DNA of 64,000 nucleotides, taken from the NCBI GenBank assembly GCA_910591455.2, contig OU342820.1:18026345-18090344 (forward strand), read 5' to 3'. A program made the position numbers and the translations under genes. A model generated the notes under the pieces. It was not told the DNA's origin, did no database searches, and saw only the letters and a program-made list of their open reading frames with translations. Of this stretch, positions 13,619 through 25,893 are shown one piece after another. This DNA is from Pholis gunnellus (Eukaryota; Chordata; Actinopteri; Perciformes; Pholidae). The stretch's first letter is position 1, and each line of letters begins with the position of its first letter.

Positions 13619-14175
13619 CAGAGATTTTCAACCACTGTGCCGCCGTGAGAGATCGTCAGGTGTGCCATGGGAAAATGTTCAATTTCACTTAATCGGTCCA
13701 AAGAAATATTTAATTGCTGCAAATAATTTGCCATAGTTGAGCGTCTGAGCCAGCATTATAGTGGCTGGCTAAGTAATGAATACTCTTCCATGCCAGTGAG
13801 TGGCACTAGGTAGCGCAATAATGACCTTGATAATTTAAGACAGTAGAATTAAATGATGAGCGGGAGAGGTTGCGGTGACAAGATGAACAGCGATGGAGAA
13901 ATATTTGAAAAGGAAAAATGCAGACTCTGAACTGGGCCCTGGACAACATTCTGCACCGACTCCGTTACGCTTGGTTTGTGGGGAACAGCTATCCAACAGT
14001 GCCATGGTCCCAAGCTAGCTTAAACGTCATCTCCAAACGAAACACCCGTCACTTCAAAACAAGAACATGTATGCTGTGTTATGCTACAATGTGTCATTCT
14101 GTAACTCTTTTGGTTGTTTGTGTTCTTTTCAATGAAAAAAATGTACTGCGGATCAGAAAAGGTTGAAAAACACCG
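13619..14175 (+). mobile_element. internally deleted hAT transposon (ZBED-type) with intact TSD
   Basis: The element is 557 bp long and bounded by terminal inverted repeats: CAGAGATTTTCAACC on the left, and GGTTGAAAAACACCG on the right, which reads CGGTGTTTTTCAACC inverted. It is flanked on both sides by the 8-bp direct repeat GGTTAAAT (13611-13618 and 14176-14183), the target-site length of hAT elements. Inside is a broken start of a BED-finger hAT transposase: MEKYLKRK from about 13893, then LVCGEQLSNSAMVPS, a stop, and LKRHLQTKHP. The rest of the transposase is missing, so the copy is non-autonomous. It is old, with frameshifts and one in-frame stop. Confidence 0.85.
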
Positions 14176-14369
14176 GGTTAAATGATTTAAGAACTAAATA
14201 TCATCAGCAAAAAAAAATAGAAATGTTATTATTCTAATTATAATAAATAATACAAATAATTCACTGAGGTCCAGGAAAAAAATACCAATTATGTTTAAAT
14301 AATCACTTGATGTTCCCTTTGCCAGAAAATTATATATTTACACTTGTCACTGTCTTTTCGAGCTCAACT

Positions 14370-14680
14370 ATTAAATTATTCACCCATTATTTAAAGAATT
14401 GATTTATCGGTTTGTAGTAAAAATTCTCTGATTCCAGCTTCTTAAATGTAAATATATTTTCTGGTTTCTTCACTCCTTAGTAACCTGAATATCTTTGACT
14501 TGTGGACAAAATGACATTGTAGCAACATAAAAATAACATTTGAGGACATCATCTTAGGCTTTGGGAAACATTTTTTTCACAATTTTCTGACATATTATCG
14601 ACAAATCAATTATTCAATTAATCGAGAAAATAATTGACAAATTAATCGACAATGAAAATATTAGTTTGCAGTACTTTGCT
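14370..14680. repeat. percomorph dispersed repeat ending in AATTAATCGAGAAAATAATT
   Basis: The segment reads CTTCTTAAATGTAAATAT, then TTTCTGGTTTCTTCACTCCT, CTTTGACTTGTGGACAAAA and finally TTAATCGAGAAAATAATTGACAAATTAATCGACAATGAAAAT. I recognise the order as a very common fish interspersed repeat that ends GTTAGTTGCAG. A second partial copy lies at 16240-16390. Confidence 0.7.
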
Positions 14681-14933
14681 TCTGCAACTTCACTGTGTTG
14701 ATAATGTGACCTTGACTGGTGTCCTGTACGAGTCTACTGTGTGCTGTTCAGTGGAGACCTCAGTCTAGAAAAGTGAAGAGGACATCAGTAAGAGCTTCAG
14801 CTGCATGAGTCTCCTGTGCAATGTAATATGAAACACTAGTCTTCGATCAGGCCTATTTTCAGCCCACACATTTTGCTGGAGCAAAGCTGATCTCCCTGAC
14901 ATGCACTCTTGGAGGATTGGCAGGAGTGACACA

Positions 14934-14934
<1 letters not shown>

Positions 14935-15000
<66 letters not shown>
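14935..15000. repeat. (AC)33 microsatellite
   Basis: An uninterrupted dinucleotide run of about 66 bp. The spurious 'CVCVCV' and 'THTHTH' ORFs here come from it. Confidence 0.95.
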
Positions 15001-15005
<5 letters not shown>

Positions 15006-15119
15006 AAAGACACTTGGCTGGGTTACTCAAATCCAATTGGGGCTAATTTTGACCTTTGAGGCAAAGTCTCAGGTCTGTCCAGCCTCCTCATCTGCAATGA
15101 GTATGTGAAAACATTCAGT

Positions 15120-16239
15120 CTAATCTCTGTGTTTATGTCTCTGTCCGTCTCCTTAGTTTGCATATTCAGTGGAAGCAATAGTTTGAGGACAATCGTCACA
15201 TAAAAATGGTCACAAATATTTCAGATCTGTCTCTTATATATCAAGTATGTACTTTGTTATGTTGAGTTACAGTACGTTAGCTTGTTTTAATGAGCTGCTG
15301 ATGTCACTGCTGCATTTCAAAGCACGGTTTGTGACGGTTTTGACAACGTGATCATGCTGCTCAATTTGTTTGAGGGCCAGAAGACTTTTCCATTTACAAC
15401 AAACTGTGCTTTTATTCTACTGAGCTTCTGTCAGAGCTGTTTGTCACTGCTGCTAGGATGGACGTTTATTGCTGATGTTCACTTTCTCTCTGCAAATTTA
15501 TTTTCTCCAAGTCATAAATCTCTCCACGCTGTTCCGTCTGCCCGTTATTTTCTCATCTTTATTGCTGAAGTCGTTAGGTGGAGTTGAATTGAAACTGACA
15601 ACTGCATCACAGCTGTGAATTTAGTTTTTCATGGAACGTGTTTTCTGACAGCCTCACATATTTATTTGCTGTTGCACTCAAGCAACACCTGCACATTTAA
15701 AAACATAGTGATCAATTGTGAGTCTCTGCGTGTTGTTGTATTGTTGGTATTTTACCCACAGATTCCACTGACTTCTCAGTCACTGAAATATGAACACATA
15801 AAGGTGATACGTTTTGAAATCCAGAGCATATCTATGATTGTGAATTTTTCATTTAATATAGCAATCAATTTTTGGTCCAATGTATATCTGTTACAGTACA
15901 TAGGTAATGACGTACTAAAGATTCTATATTTGTTTAATCATACAGTATAACGATTGATAAACTTTACAGCATTGTGGGAAAACTAAACTTAACTGTATTG
16001 TACTTCTTAAAAAAATACCAATTCTCTGCTTTCAAGGGCGACTTCAGATTTAGATGAGACTATTGAGCAGCGAGACGAGTCTAAAAGGGAACAAACTAAA
16101 ACCTAATTTCAGAATTTTCACACTTTCAAAAGCAAACTCAAATGCTGGGCACCAGTCCACTTTACTGGACAAAACTGTGCAGCACACTGACAAGTGATGT
16201 TTGTAATTACATCTTAAACATTTAATCAATGAATGCGTT
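15120..16239. other. intergenic, no gene seen
   Basis: AT-rich DNA; nothing supported. Confidence 0.45.
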
Positions 16240-16390
16240 ACTTAATAGACAGAAAATAACCACCAGCTATTTTGATTATTGTTTCATTGTCAAAGTATTT
16301 TTTTTTAAGCACCAATGTAAAAAATTCTCAACTTCTAGTTTCTTCAATGTGAGGTGGAATATCTTTGGGAAAATGTCATACACAAAATGT
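16240..16390. repeat. second partial copy of the 14370-14680 repeat family
   Basis: TTTGATTATTGTTTCATTGTCAAAGT, poly-T, then AAAAAATTCTCAACTTCTAG and TTCTTCAATGTGAGGTGGAATATCTTTG follows the order of the 5' half of the same family, more diverged than the copy at 14370. Confidence 0.55.
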
Positions 16391-18904
16391 TTCATCAAGA
16401 ATCGAATTGGTAAATTGATTTACATTTAGAAATGGTGGTAAGTTTCATGCCTACCTTTTTATTGAAGGTTGTTCATTCTAATATACGTCTGTCTGTAAAC
16501 TGCCAATTGATTTAAATTAAGCATAAGCTGCCAGTGAGCAAAAGAAAATGACAGAAAACACTCTTGCAGTCTGCCAAATGTCCCTTTAGCAAATAGCTGT
16601 TTGATTACAATGTGAGTGTGTTCTTTTGTGTCAAAGTTGGCTTATTGTGGAAGCGCTAATGAACAACTATAAACCAAATGCTATAAATGGGGAAAAAGGA
16701 AAATGCTAATGAGCTTTTCAGCTACTGTACCCAAGGGGATTTCATATCGACCCTTCAACTCTTATCTATTTAAAACAAATGTCATCCTTCTCCAGATGAT
16801 AGCGCTCAGAAACCTCAGTGGCTACAGTGAAGTTATTGCCAAATGACAGTGTCCCACCTCTCAAATTGTTCTGACATTTACATTCAGAGAGTCGAGTTGA
16901 AGCTGGTTTATTTGTATAGGCCTTAATCACTGCTGCAGACTCTTGAGGACTTAGCTGCAGCCACACTGACAGAAGCATACTGTTCGGAAATGTAATGACT
17001 CATGAGTAATCAAGTTATGCATTTAATTAAGAGTTCAGCACCAATGGCTACCGATTAGTTGGTGCCATTTTTGTCATAAAATTACATTTTTATTTTCTGT
17101 AGAGTACAGCATACTTTTGCTCTTATGTTTTTCTTTATTGATATATCTTAGTAAAATCAGACAAAGGAAATGGAGCACTTGGGCTTATGAGATAGTTGGG
17201 CTATTAATAGAACATTTGCATAACTGTGGATAAAGCAACAGGATTAATGATTGCAGAATTAGTTAAAAGAGAAACCAGTTATACCGTGTGATCATAAGGT
17301 TTGTTGTCGCCTGATGTTTGCTGCGAGTTGATTTCGAATGAGCATAGTGTGTGTTTCTCCTCCAGGACTTTGTTTTCAGCTCTGTTTACTTTTTTCTTCA
17401 TTGCAGAACATCTCAAAACAACTTGATGGGTTTCAAGGAAACGTCATAAAAAGTTTAGAGCACTGACTAAAGAATAACTTTAGTAATTAATTCTCCAGAT
17501 TTCCAAAATGTCTACGAAACACATGTTTTCAGCAATGTTGAGCAGTTGAAAAGTTGTTTTTTTTTTCTATTTTTTTATTTAGCAAAAATCACTTTCTAAT
17601 TGGTTGCCTAATTGTCAAAACTCTTGGGCAACATAATTGTAATGAAACGCAGACATATGAACTCCAAGCATTATTGCAAGTTTTATGACATTTTCCCTGC
17701 AGGTTGCAGATTAAGCAAGACACTTGAGTACGCAAAAACAACAGTTTTGTGTAGAATAGATTCATGAGCTTTGGCTTTGTGTTTGATGGAGTGAAGCAGC
17801 ATAAACCCCCTTCTAAAAAATGGTACTGACACCAAATTACATACAGTAAGTACTTCAGTGAAACTTGTTATCCTTCCTCTTCACACTTCATGAATATGAT
17901 ATATTGAAATGAGTGAAGTGAATGTGAATTTAAATACAGTCATTCTGATCATTATAACCTCAGCATTCATTTGTTTTAATGTAGTTGGACATTTGAGATA
18001 ACAGATCCTGCAAAATCATAATGATTCACTCCCAACAAAATGCCTGCAAGGGGGAGAATCACTGACTAATATTATCACACTCTTCTAGCTTCGTACTTAG
18101 CTCTATATTTGGACAGAGCTGATGGAGGGCATATGGACTGAAAAGATTTTAAAATGATCACTATGTGATACTGAAGCAACACTTATAATTTTAACCTACC
18201 AGATTCCAAGGAGCCAACTGTGTCTCATAAAGACTTCACTGCCCCCATGTGTCTGTGATTAAATCCAGGCTACTATAATGTCCCTATTTTAAAAGGATGA
18301 GGAGACATTAAGGTTCAGTCAGATCACTAATTTATTCTATCAATGCTCGTTTATCCAAAGCAGCCGAGGTATAGGGTTTGTTTTGGGGAATAATTACATG
18401 AGGTTTACTTGAGGATCGTTCTTAAAAGCCAAACTTGACTGTATTAATAGATAACTCCTCCACAGTTTCATTGTCCCACTATCGATCCTCTAGATATATA
18501 CTCAACCTTCCAGTCTACTGATTTCAACTGTGACTCTTCAGAGAAATCCTCTCTGAATTAGCTGTTGGTTTAAGTTGACACTCTTAAAGAAAAGTATGAT
18601 TATTCTGTGTTATTTGGACCCCTAATCTATTGCCTGTACTTAATTTGGTGTGCCGAATGTCTAGCTGCCTATCATGGCTAGACAGCTGTCCAGAAATGAT
18701 CTGATATTTTCCTCCACACAGCAGGTGATAATGCATTATTGCTTATCATTCTGATAGAGGAGCTAATAGGCTGCAGCTGTTTTTGGTTTTAGTCCTCACC
18801 AAATCCTCAATAAACAATGTCACCGTTTGCTGTAGCCTCTGTCATATGTGTTTCTCTGAGGAGGAAAATTGTATATTGAGTTAAAACACACTAGATGGCA
18901 GTGT
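16391..18904. other. intergenic, no gene seen
   Basis: About 2.5 kb of AT-rich DNA with no exon, RNA gene or repeat I can name. Confidence 0.45.
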
Positions 18905-19135
18905 AATCCACCCATCCATTAGCTTGGAGACTGAAGCCAATCCGATTTGACATTTGGTGAGAGGTGCGGGACAGACAACCATTCACGCTCACATAAACAC
19001 CTATGGGTAATTTAGAGTTGCCAGTTAAGCTCACCTATTTCAGAGCTTCTGACGAAAACCCGCATGCAACGTTTATGTGTAGAGTTCCCAACTGGCCCCA
19101 ATATTGAAACCTGCCTCGATCCCTAGAGAGCGATA
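18905..19135. repeat. relic of a SINE/LINE tail common in fish
   Basis: The landmarks are GAGAGGTGCGGGACAGACAACCATTCACGCTCACAT, CACCTATGGGTAATTTAGAGTTGCCA and a decayed CATGCAA...GAGTTCCCAACTGGCC stretch. They match the conserved tail found next to many tRNA-headed fish retroposons (AACCATTCACACTCACAT...GGGCAATTTAGAGT). Confidence 0.6.
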
Positions 19136-21739
19136 TTGTGGCATCGTAGATTTTTTTGTTCACTTCACTTAAATTCAATAAAATAAGATTTATGGGATAG
19201 CTTTAACTTTATTTGCAAGGCTGTAAATGAATCTGTAATATTAAAATCTATATCTACGATTCCAAAAATATATATCAACCATTTTGAGCTGCTGAGTGTC
19301 ACATTTTACAACATGCTTTTTTTCCCCACAGTGTAGCAAGGTACAACAGAGAATGGGATATTTGTTGTGAAAGTGATGGAGTAGAAAAGCTGTGCCAAAA
19401 GTGAAGGTCAGATGTAAAACTAGATAGAGCTTCCTAATATACCAGTATATAATATAAACTTAACCGTGTTAGATTGCATTACACATCACAAAGCTGCGCT
19501 CATAGTGCCCTCCTCTGGTGAGAGTCTTACAAGTTTAGTGGGCCAGCTTGTAGTGCTGGACATAGTTAGATAAGTGCGGGTCACTCTCTCAGTGATAGCC
19601 AGGCCAGTTCTATATTTAGCTTATTATGTCTGCCAACACAAGCTGTCCCATGTTCCTGCAGCAAGTGAATTTCCTTTATTGTTTTTGATGATTCAAAATG
19701 TACAATCATTAAAAATATATGTCCTGCCATGTGTCAGGTCTTTTATTTTGCCTGGTAAGTGCAGCCTGAATTTGAGGAGCATAATAGAGTTATTTTTTGT
19801 TTTGTTTGGGTTAATTCAACATTAAGAGTGGTGGAATAGTGTTATAACTTCCAGGACACACAGAGGCTTTAAAAAAACCACTCTGTTTTTCAAGTTTGAA
19901 ATCACACCAGTTGAGGGAAATATGGGGGAGTTTCAGGGGGCTCAAAGCCAGAGGGGGCGCTCAGAGAGGCAATATGCTCTTGTACAATTTTGTGCAGCAA
20001 ATCCAGTCTTATGTCTTATCAGTGCACCCATGGATTCAGGCAGTACAGAAGCTTTTGAAATATCAACCAACTTGATTAGATTATCTAATTGCCTCATATA
20101 TCTTTTTTTTCTGTCTGGATTAAAACGAATACTCTCCCAGGAACCCTTGGCCTTTGCAGTCCTCGATGCATATGCCATGTGGGTGTGGGATCTGCAGTTT
20201 ACCGCTTCAGGCCTGAGTAAATATTGCAGCCATTCCAGGCATTGCTGTGAATGGTGGAGGAAGGAAATGTCTGTAATCAGGGTAACTTCACTGTTTCCCA
20301 TAGTTGAAGCAGGAAGTAAATCGGTTGCAGAGAGATGACAGTAGATGAATGGAGGGAGCATATCTAACTGACAGAAAAAGGGAGAGGTCTTTGGTAAGCT
20401 TTTAGTTTCCAGTTTTGGATTGCAGCTCAGTGTAATCTATCATATATTATTCTGATACCCGTCATCAATAGGACATTATTTCACATTTTTATAACTCATT
20501 TCTGCTGGGAGGAAGCACATTTGTGTGTTGATCAATGTGACCTTGTGTTGTCTTCAGTGTATAGGCAACATTATACATTGTCCATTTGAAAACAACGCTG
20601 CACACTCTATATTCCTGGCATTTATAGAGTGCTTAATGCTTCCCTTGTGGTCTGGACTGTGTTCTGGCAGCCCGCTGCTCTGACTGTCCTTCTCTCCTGA
20701 GGCTGAGGCCATGGTTACACTGTTATTGTTACCTGTTATTCCAATGAGCAAATGTTATTCCTGATCTTTTTCTGGGGATACAAAAATGGTATGCATACTG
20801 CTTTGCTGTGTTGACGGTGAGTATATTGTTGGAGAGTTCAAGAAGAAAATGTTCAAACTTAAGATTTAAAGAGGACATCTGCATACTGACTTATAGTTCC
20901 TGAAATTAAGATTCACTCGAGTCTCGCGAGGGTTTTAGTTGCACAAAAAAACTGAGTCATAATATTCCAAACTGAATAAGGGAAAAGGTTTTCTCTTTCC
21001 ACTCAGGCATGGAAAAGTTATGTGGTGCCAAATGTTGGCACCTCATCTCTCTGTAAATTGGTGCATTAACGGTAATTCGGATAAATTACCTTTTTCACAC
21101 TCCAGGAACTCCACAACTCTATTTTTCTGATGATATCATCACATCAGTCTGAGACTATACTAAATGCTAAAACCAAGTTTCTGTAAATGTCATTAGAATT
21201 AATAGCACATATAATGCAATGTGAAGACCATCGCTGGCATAAAGCAAGAAGCTTTCCCCTTGCATCAGCAGAAATGTAGGCCTGTGATGGCATTACATAA
21301 AGCATATCTTAGCAGTCCCCTAAACTGTCCATCTACACAAATACAAAAGCTACTTTCTAAAAAATTGTATTTATCTCATAAAATAAGTAAGTAATGTTAA
21401 TTTAGTATAGCAGCAGAGCAGAGATGACTTGCGAAGGCAGGTGAAATAGGAATTGCAGTAGTCTAGCCAGGATGAAAAGCTGAATGAGCATCTCTAGCAC
21501 AGGTGACGTGCAATGAGGGCAGGGGCAGAGTGTGAGCAGGTAGCCCGTCCAATCATTTCAGATTGTGGATGTGCTTATTACAGTCCATCGACAGCCAGAT
21601 ACCAGATTTTTCCTTTTTTTGTTAGAGCATTTGATATATACTGTATGTATTTGATATTCTCGGGATGTAAAGAGAATTTCAACCACAGCAAAGAGCAGCT
21701 ATTTTAGACATATTGGGTCAAAGCGACATAGAAAAGAGA
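19136..21739. other. intergenic, no gene seen
   Basis: Overlapping ORFs of 138-139 codons on both strands at 19922-20361 show no family signature. I see nothing else supportable. Confidence 0.45.
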
Positions 21740-22480
21740 GAAAGCTGGAGAACCAGTCCAGTGTACTCCCAGAGACACCCACCCACTGCCTAAGCCTTCC
21801 AGTCAGGATGATGTGATCTACAGTATCAAAGGCCTTGCACTAAGATCCAGCAGCACAAAAACAGAGCATTCAATCACCCACATCAGACGACATAATTATG
21901 TCATTGGAGACTCTTGAGAAAAGCTGTTTCAGTGGAATGCTTCTGACTGAAACCAGATTGGAATTTGTCTAAATTGTTGTGTGCAGTCAAGACAACAGTG
22001 AGCTGTTTGGCAACAACTTTATCCGAAAGGTTTGAGATAAAAGGCAGCATAGATATATGGATCAAGGTGAGTTTTTTCAACTGCATGTTAAATGGGACAC
22101 AACCAGATTTCAGGGCTCTATTTATAATAGGAACCAGGCATAGACCAATAGACCCAAGTAGTTTAAGCATGGTAGGTGATAAAATACCTACAGGGCTTAA
22201 GGGAAGTTTCACGCTGCCCACCAGATCAATGAGGTCTTGCAGGGAAATTGTAGAGAAAGTGTTGGCCAAGTTGGATAAGCAGAATAGGGAGAAGAAGAGG
22301 GGAAGATGCTAACCCTGACATCTCTAATCTTATTAACAAAGAAAGATAATGCAATCCTTATTTGAAAAGTCAGGCACATCAGGACGTGCAGGAGTGACAA
22401 CGTTGTTGATTGGTTTTAAACAGGACTGAAGGGTTGCGTTGGCTGGAGGAAATTAGGTTAGCAAAGTAAGAAGCCCTTAC
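21740..22480 (-). mobile_element. LINE (CR1/L2/Rex1-like) reverse transcriptase relic
   Basis: On the minus strand a decayed reverse transcriptase can be followed. It has an upstream FFVNKIRDVRVSI segment, then LVPIINRALKSGCVPF, LPFISNLSDKVVAKQL, and the diagnostic DKFQSGFSQKHSTETA. After a frameshift comes motif A (LLDLSA, AFDTVDHIIL) near 21800-21850. The copy is truncated at both ends, with stops and frameshifts, so it is dead. Confidence 0.85.
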
Positions 22481-25400
22481 ATCCCTAACCATGTTGTTTT
22501 CATACAGCTAAAAGTATTTTTTTAATGAAGACGAGGAATATAGAGCGTGGTAAATTTCCACAGTTGCTCTACTGTACCCTTCTACATTTATGCCGGAAAC
22601 GATGAGTAGTGTAATTTAACCACGGTAAAATAGAATCACTTTAAGAATGGATATCCTAATCTTAAACATATTTTCCCTTTGCACTCATCAGATATGAACA
22701 GATAATAAAGACAACTAAGTCTGTGCAGTATGAAACATGATTATTCAGAGAGGATGTGGGCTTGTTTTGACTCAAAGCAGCCTTAATACAATTGTAAGAG
22801 TTTCTGTTTTCTTGAGGCTGCCACTCATAGTATTGGTTTCAGGGTCCACTATGTTACTCGATAAAAACACAGAGGCCCTCTCTGGCTCCCAGGACAACAC
22901 CACGAGTCGCAGCATGCCAGTTAGAAAACAAGAGGTTATTTCTGTCTGTGGTCGACCCTTACCCGACCCCCCGCCAAGCAGACTGCTGGCCGGGTCCACC
23001 GGGGAGGAGAGAGGGGAGGGCCACTCGAGGGTTAATTAGACTTATGGGAAAGGTATGGTTGTTGAAATCAGGGAATGTTGGAGGGGAAGTGTAAAGGAGT
23101 AGCCCGTCCTTCGCTGTAGTTGTAACATTTTGTTTTCTTACATGATGTCCAGATTGTGGGGAGAGACCGTTACCCCAGACACACACACAGAAACGGAAAA
23201 GATCTTTTTTTCCCCCTCATCCAGTTGCTTGTTCTGGCTATACGATCAGCTATTTTTAGCAGCATAGTCTGCGCCTGCTTTATAGTGTTGAGTTAACCAC
23301 TGGTCAATGTGGACATGTTTCTTCATAACAAGGTTCTTTTGTACCTCTTTTTTTAAAGCATTTCCCTATTCTATTATTTATAGCTGCGTGCACATCACTC
23401 TCAACAAATGCTTTGTTATGATGCCTTCCAATTTAGTCTCCCATCAACCCATTTTAAAACGGCTATTATCTTTTATTGTCCTCATGTTGCAACACGAAGC
23501 CAGATGAACTTTATGATGACTGAGGAGATAAAATCCTTGAGGTTTAATCACCTTTGTCTATTTGACTGTGAAAGAATGAAAGAGAAGAGAATTGTTGAGA
23601 AATCAACCTCAAGTAGATATTATGGGATGTTACTCATTAAAATGCCAAAATAATGAAATAAATGTGTCCATCTGAAGTTGTGACATGACTCAGTTATATT
23701 GCCTGACTGATTTACCATAACTATGACTAAAACACAATGGTGCAATACAGCCTGTGTTTTGGGGATTTCATGGAAAAACCCATGGTTCATCCAAAAGAGC
23801 AAATACAAATGATATGTGGATGTTAGTGGGTTGATGCGCATGCTTAAATGTAATTACAGTTTGCCTTTGCAGCTGTGAGCATATTTACTTTTTGGTAAGT
23901 GTGTGCAATTAGTTGTTTTTGGTGATGATGTTAACATGGCCCAAGCTGCCACAGGCCTGTCTTTATTTAGCCTCCCGTAGCAGCTGCATGTAGCGCAGCT
24001 TCAAAGAAAACTTGAGGCCTACGGGGATTTCCCTCTGGCTTTCCCACCATCTGCAGAGGCCTCCATGGGATGGGATGTTAACGGGTGCTATGGAGACTCC
24101 CCTGTGAAAATGAATAGCCACATTTACTGCAAAGTCTCAACACATGCAATCTCTCTCAACATCATTGAAAATGCTCATAATTATGATTTTATATCATGTT
24201 CTTTTTATGTCCATTTACAGGCTGATTTTCGTTCGCCAGCCGGCATTCTTAACATTTTGAACTGCAACCTCATCATTATTGTCTTTGACTAAATTTACGT
24301 CCAGGTGTCATATGATACACGTAATGCCTTTTACTAAAGATAATGCCATGGCAGCCACCCAGACTTTAGCTTACCATGATAAAGAACTCCACACTAAGGC
24401 TTGAAATGTCAGTGTTTTATAACCTTGCAATCAGTGCTGTACAGCCCAACACCTGATACTTTGGGAACTAGTTTGATTAACAGATTAATAGTTTGATTAA
24501 ACTGAACATCTGTCTTTGGTGTAGAAGCACATGCTCAACAATGCGCTTCAGAATTTATTCATTCTAACGTCTTGGCTCAGAGTGGGCCATAAATGAGCTG
24601 TGTGTTATGGAAGGAGCTGTCTGCTTTGCATACCTGCACCTAAATTACTCCAAATGTGCATCTTATCCAGACCTTCCCTGGGACTCTTTCTGGAACCACC
24701 CCAAAGAAAATCCACAAGGAATGAAACACAGTCTGGGTTTATAGGAAATATGTGAGCTGAAAGGGGCAGTATTGATGACTCCCTCATCACTGCACCTGAA
24801 CTTGATTACAGTGTGCCCATCAGCAGGAACCATCCAAACAGGACAGGGTTACTCCCAAAGCCTGGTGGTTTGGAACCAGCTCATGATCCTTCAAGAGTGG
24901 TTTTTCTACCTTTTAATGTTGTTGTTCTTATGTGATGAAAGTTAACATCAGTGTTTGTCACAAAATCTCGTTTGACCATGACACTGTACTGTACTGTGAG
25001 CAAAAAGAAGCTGAGCATGTTTTCGTAGATCTAAGTATGTGAAGCCCCCACATGGGGCTTGATGTTAATACGTGCTTTGATGTTCAAAGAAACTTTATCA
25101 GTGAAAAAGAAAGTGTTGATTTTGGCTCTGAAGAATACTCTGGCACCGAGGGTCAGGAGTCTAATGAGATTGTTGGGATCACAGTGATGGGGCTGGAGTG
25201 CACTTTCTCAACAGGACAACAGTATGACAGCACAGAAGCACAAACTATCTGCATTACTGGTAAAAAAAAAAATAGATCGATAATAATGGCCATTTGTTTG
25301 TCCTTCGCTGTACTTGTTATCATTCACTAAAGAAAGGAAACATTCTGCAACAATCACTTCTATTTCAGTGGGCTGTCATGACATACGTGACATGCCTTCA

Positions 25401-25815
25401 GTATAATCAAAGGTGTGACAGAGTCCAGAAATTGAAGCAGTTTAACAACACACAGACACAGCTAATAAAAGTTGTATCCTGTTGACTCCACATTGCTAAA
25501 GTCAGTTACAGATAGTTTAAATCTAATTAGATCCTAAGCGTGTCCAGGTGACAATAACGCAACCTCCCTGATCAATGGATGATCAGACAGACCAGCGTTC
25601 ACTCTTCTTAAGAACCTATATACTGTATTTGTTAGCCTTGTAAAATCATGGAGCAGACAAATTAAACATACATATCAAGCTAGATCACAAGAAATCCTCT
25701 CCATCTCGCAGGAACGAGTGAACTATGTGTGCTCTGAAAAACAGCTTTATCTTTATGGATATAAAGAGCAACTTAAATCTAAAAGAATCACTGGAGCATA
25801 CCGCTTAACGTCTTC
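22481..25815. other. intergenic, no gene seen
   Basis: No coding exon is visible. ORFs around 22737-23186 and 25052-25330 lack any recognisable motif or splice context. Confidence 0.45.
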
Positions 25816-25893
25816 TTTTTATGTGGAAAAAACAACAGTTTTGCTCAAAAAACCTTCAGGCCAGAAGTGTTGATGGTTTTTTTCCACATAAAA
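25816..25893. repeat. short inverted repeat (hairpin), 18-nt arms
   Basis: The arms are 25816-25833 (TTTTTATGTGGAAAAAAC) and 25876-25893, complementary except for one extra T. They are separated by 42 nt that contain a smaller CTTC...GAAG pairing. It resembles the ends of a tiny MITE, but no target duplication is obvious. Confidence 0.7.

Noticed and set aside
14765..15108. ORFs with long Cys-Val or Thr-His repeats
   Set aside because: They are translations of the (AC)33 microsatellite, not a cysteine-rich peptide gene.
19922..20361. Overlapping ORFs of 138 and 139 codons on opposite strands
   Set aside because: Mirror ORFs of this kind are common by chance. Neither has a signal peptide, motif or exon borders that fit a known protein.
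25052..25330. 92-codon ORF with a hydrophobic C-terminus
   Set aside because: The hydrophobic end follows an A-rich run. There is no signal peptide, family match or neighbouring exon.
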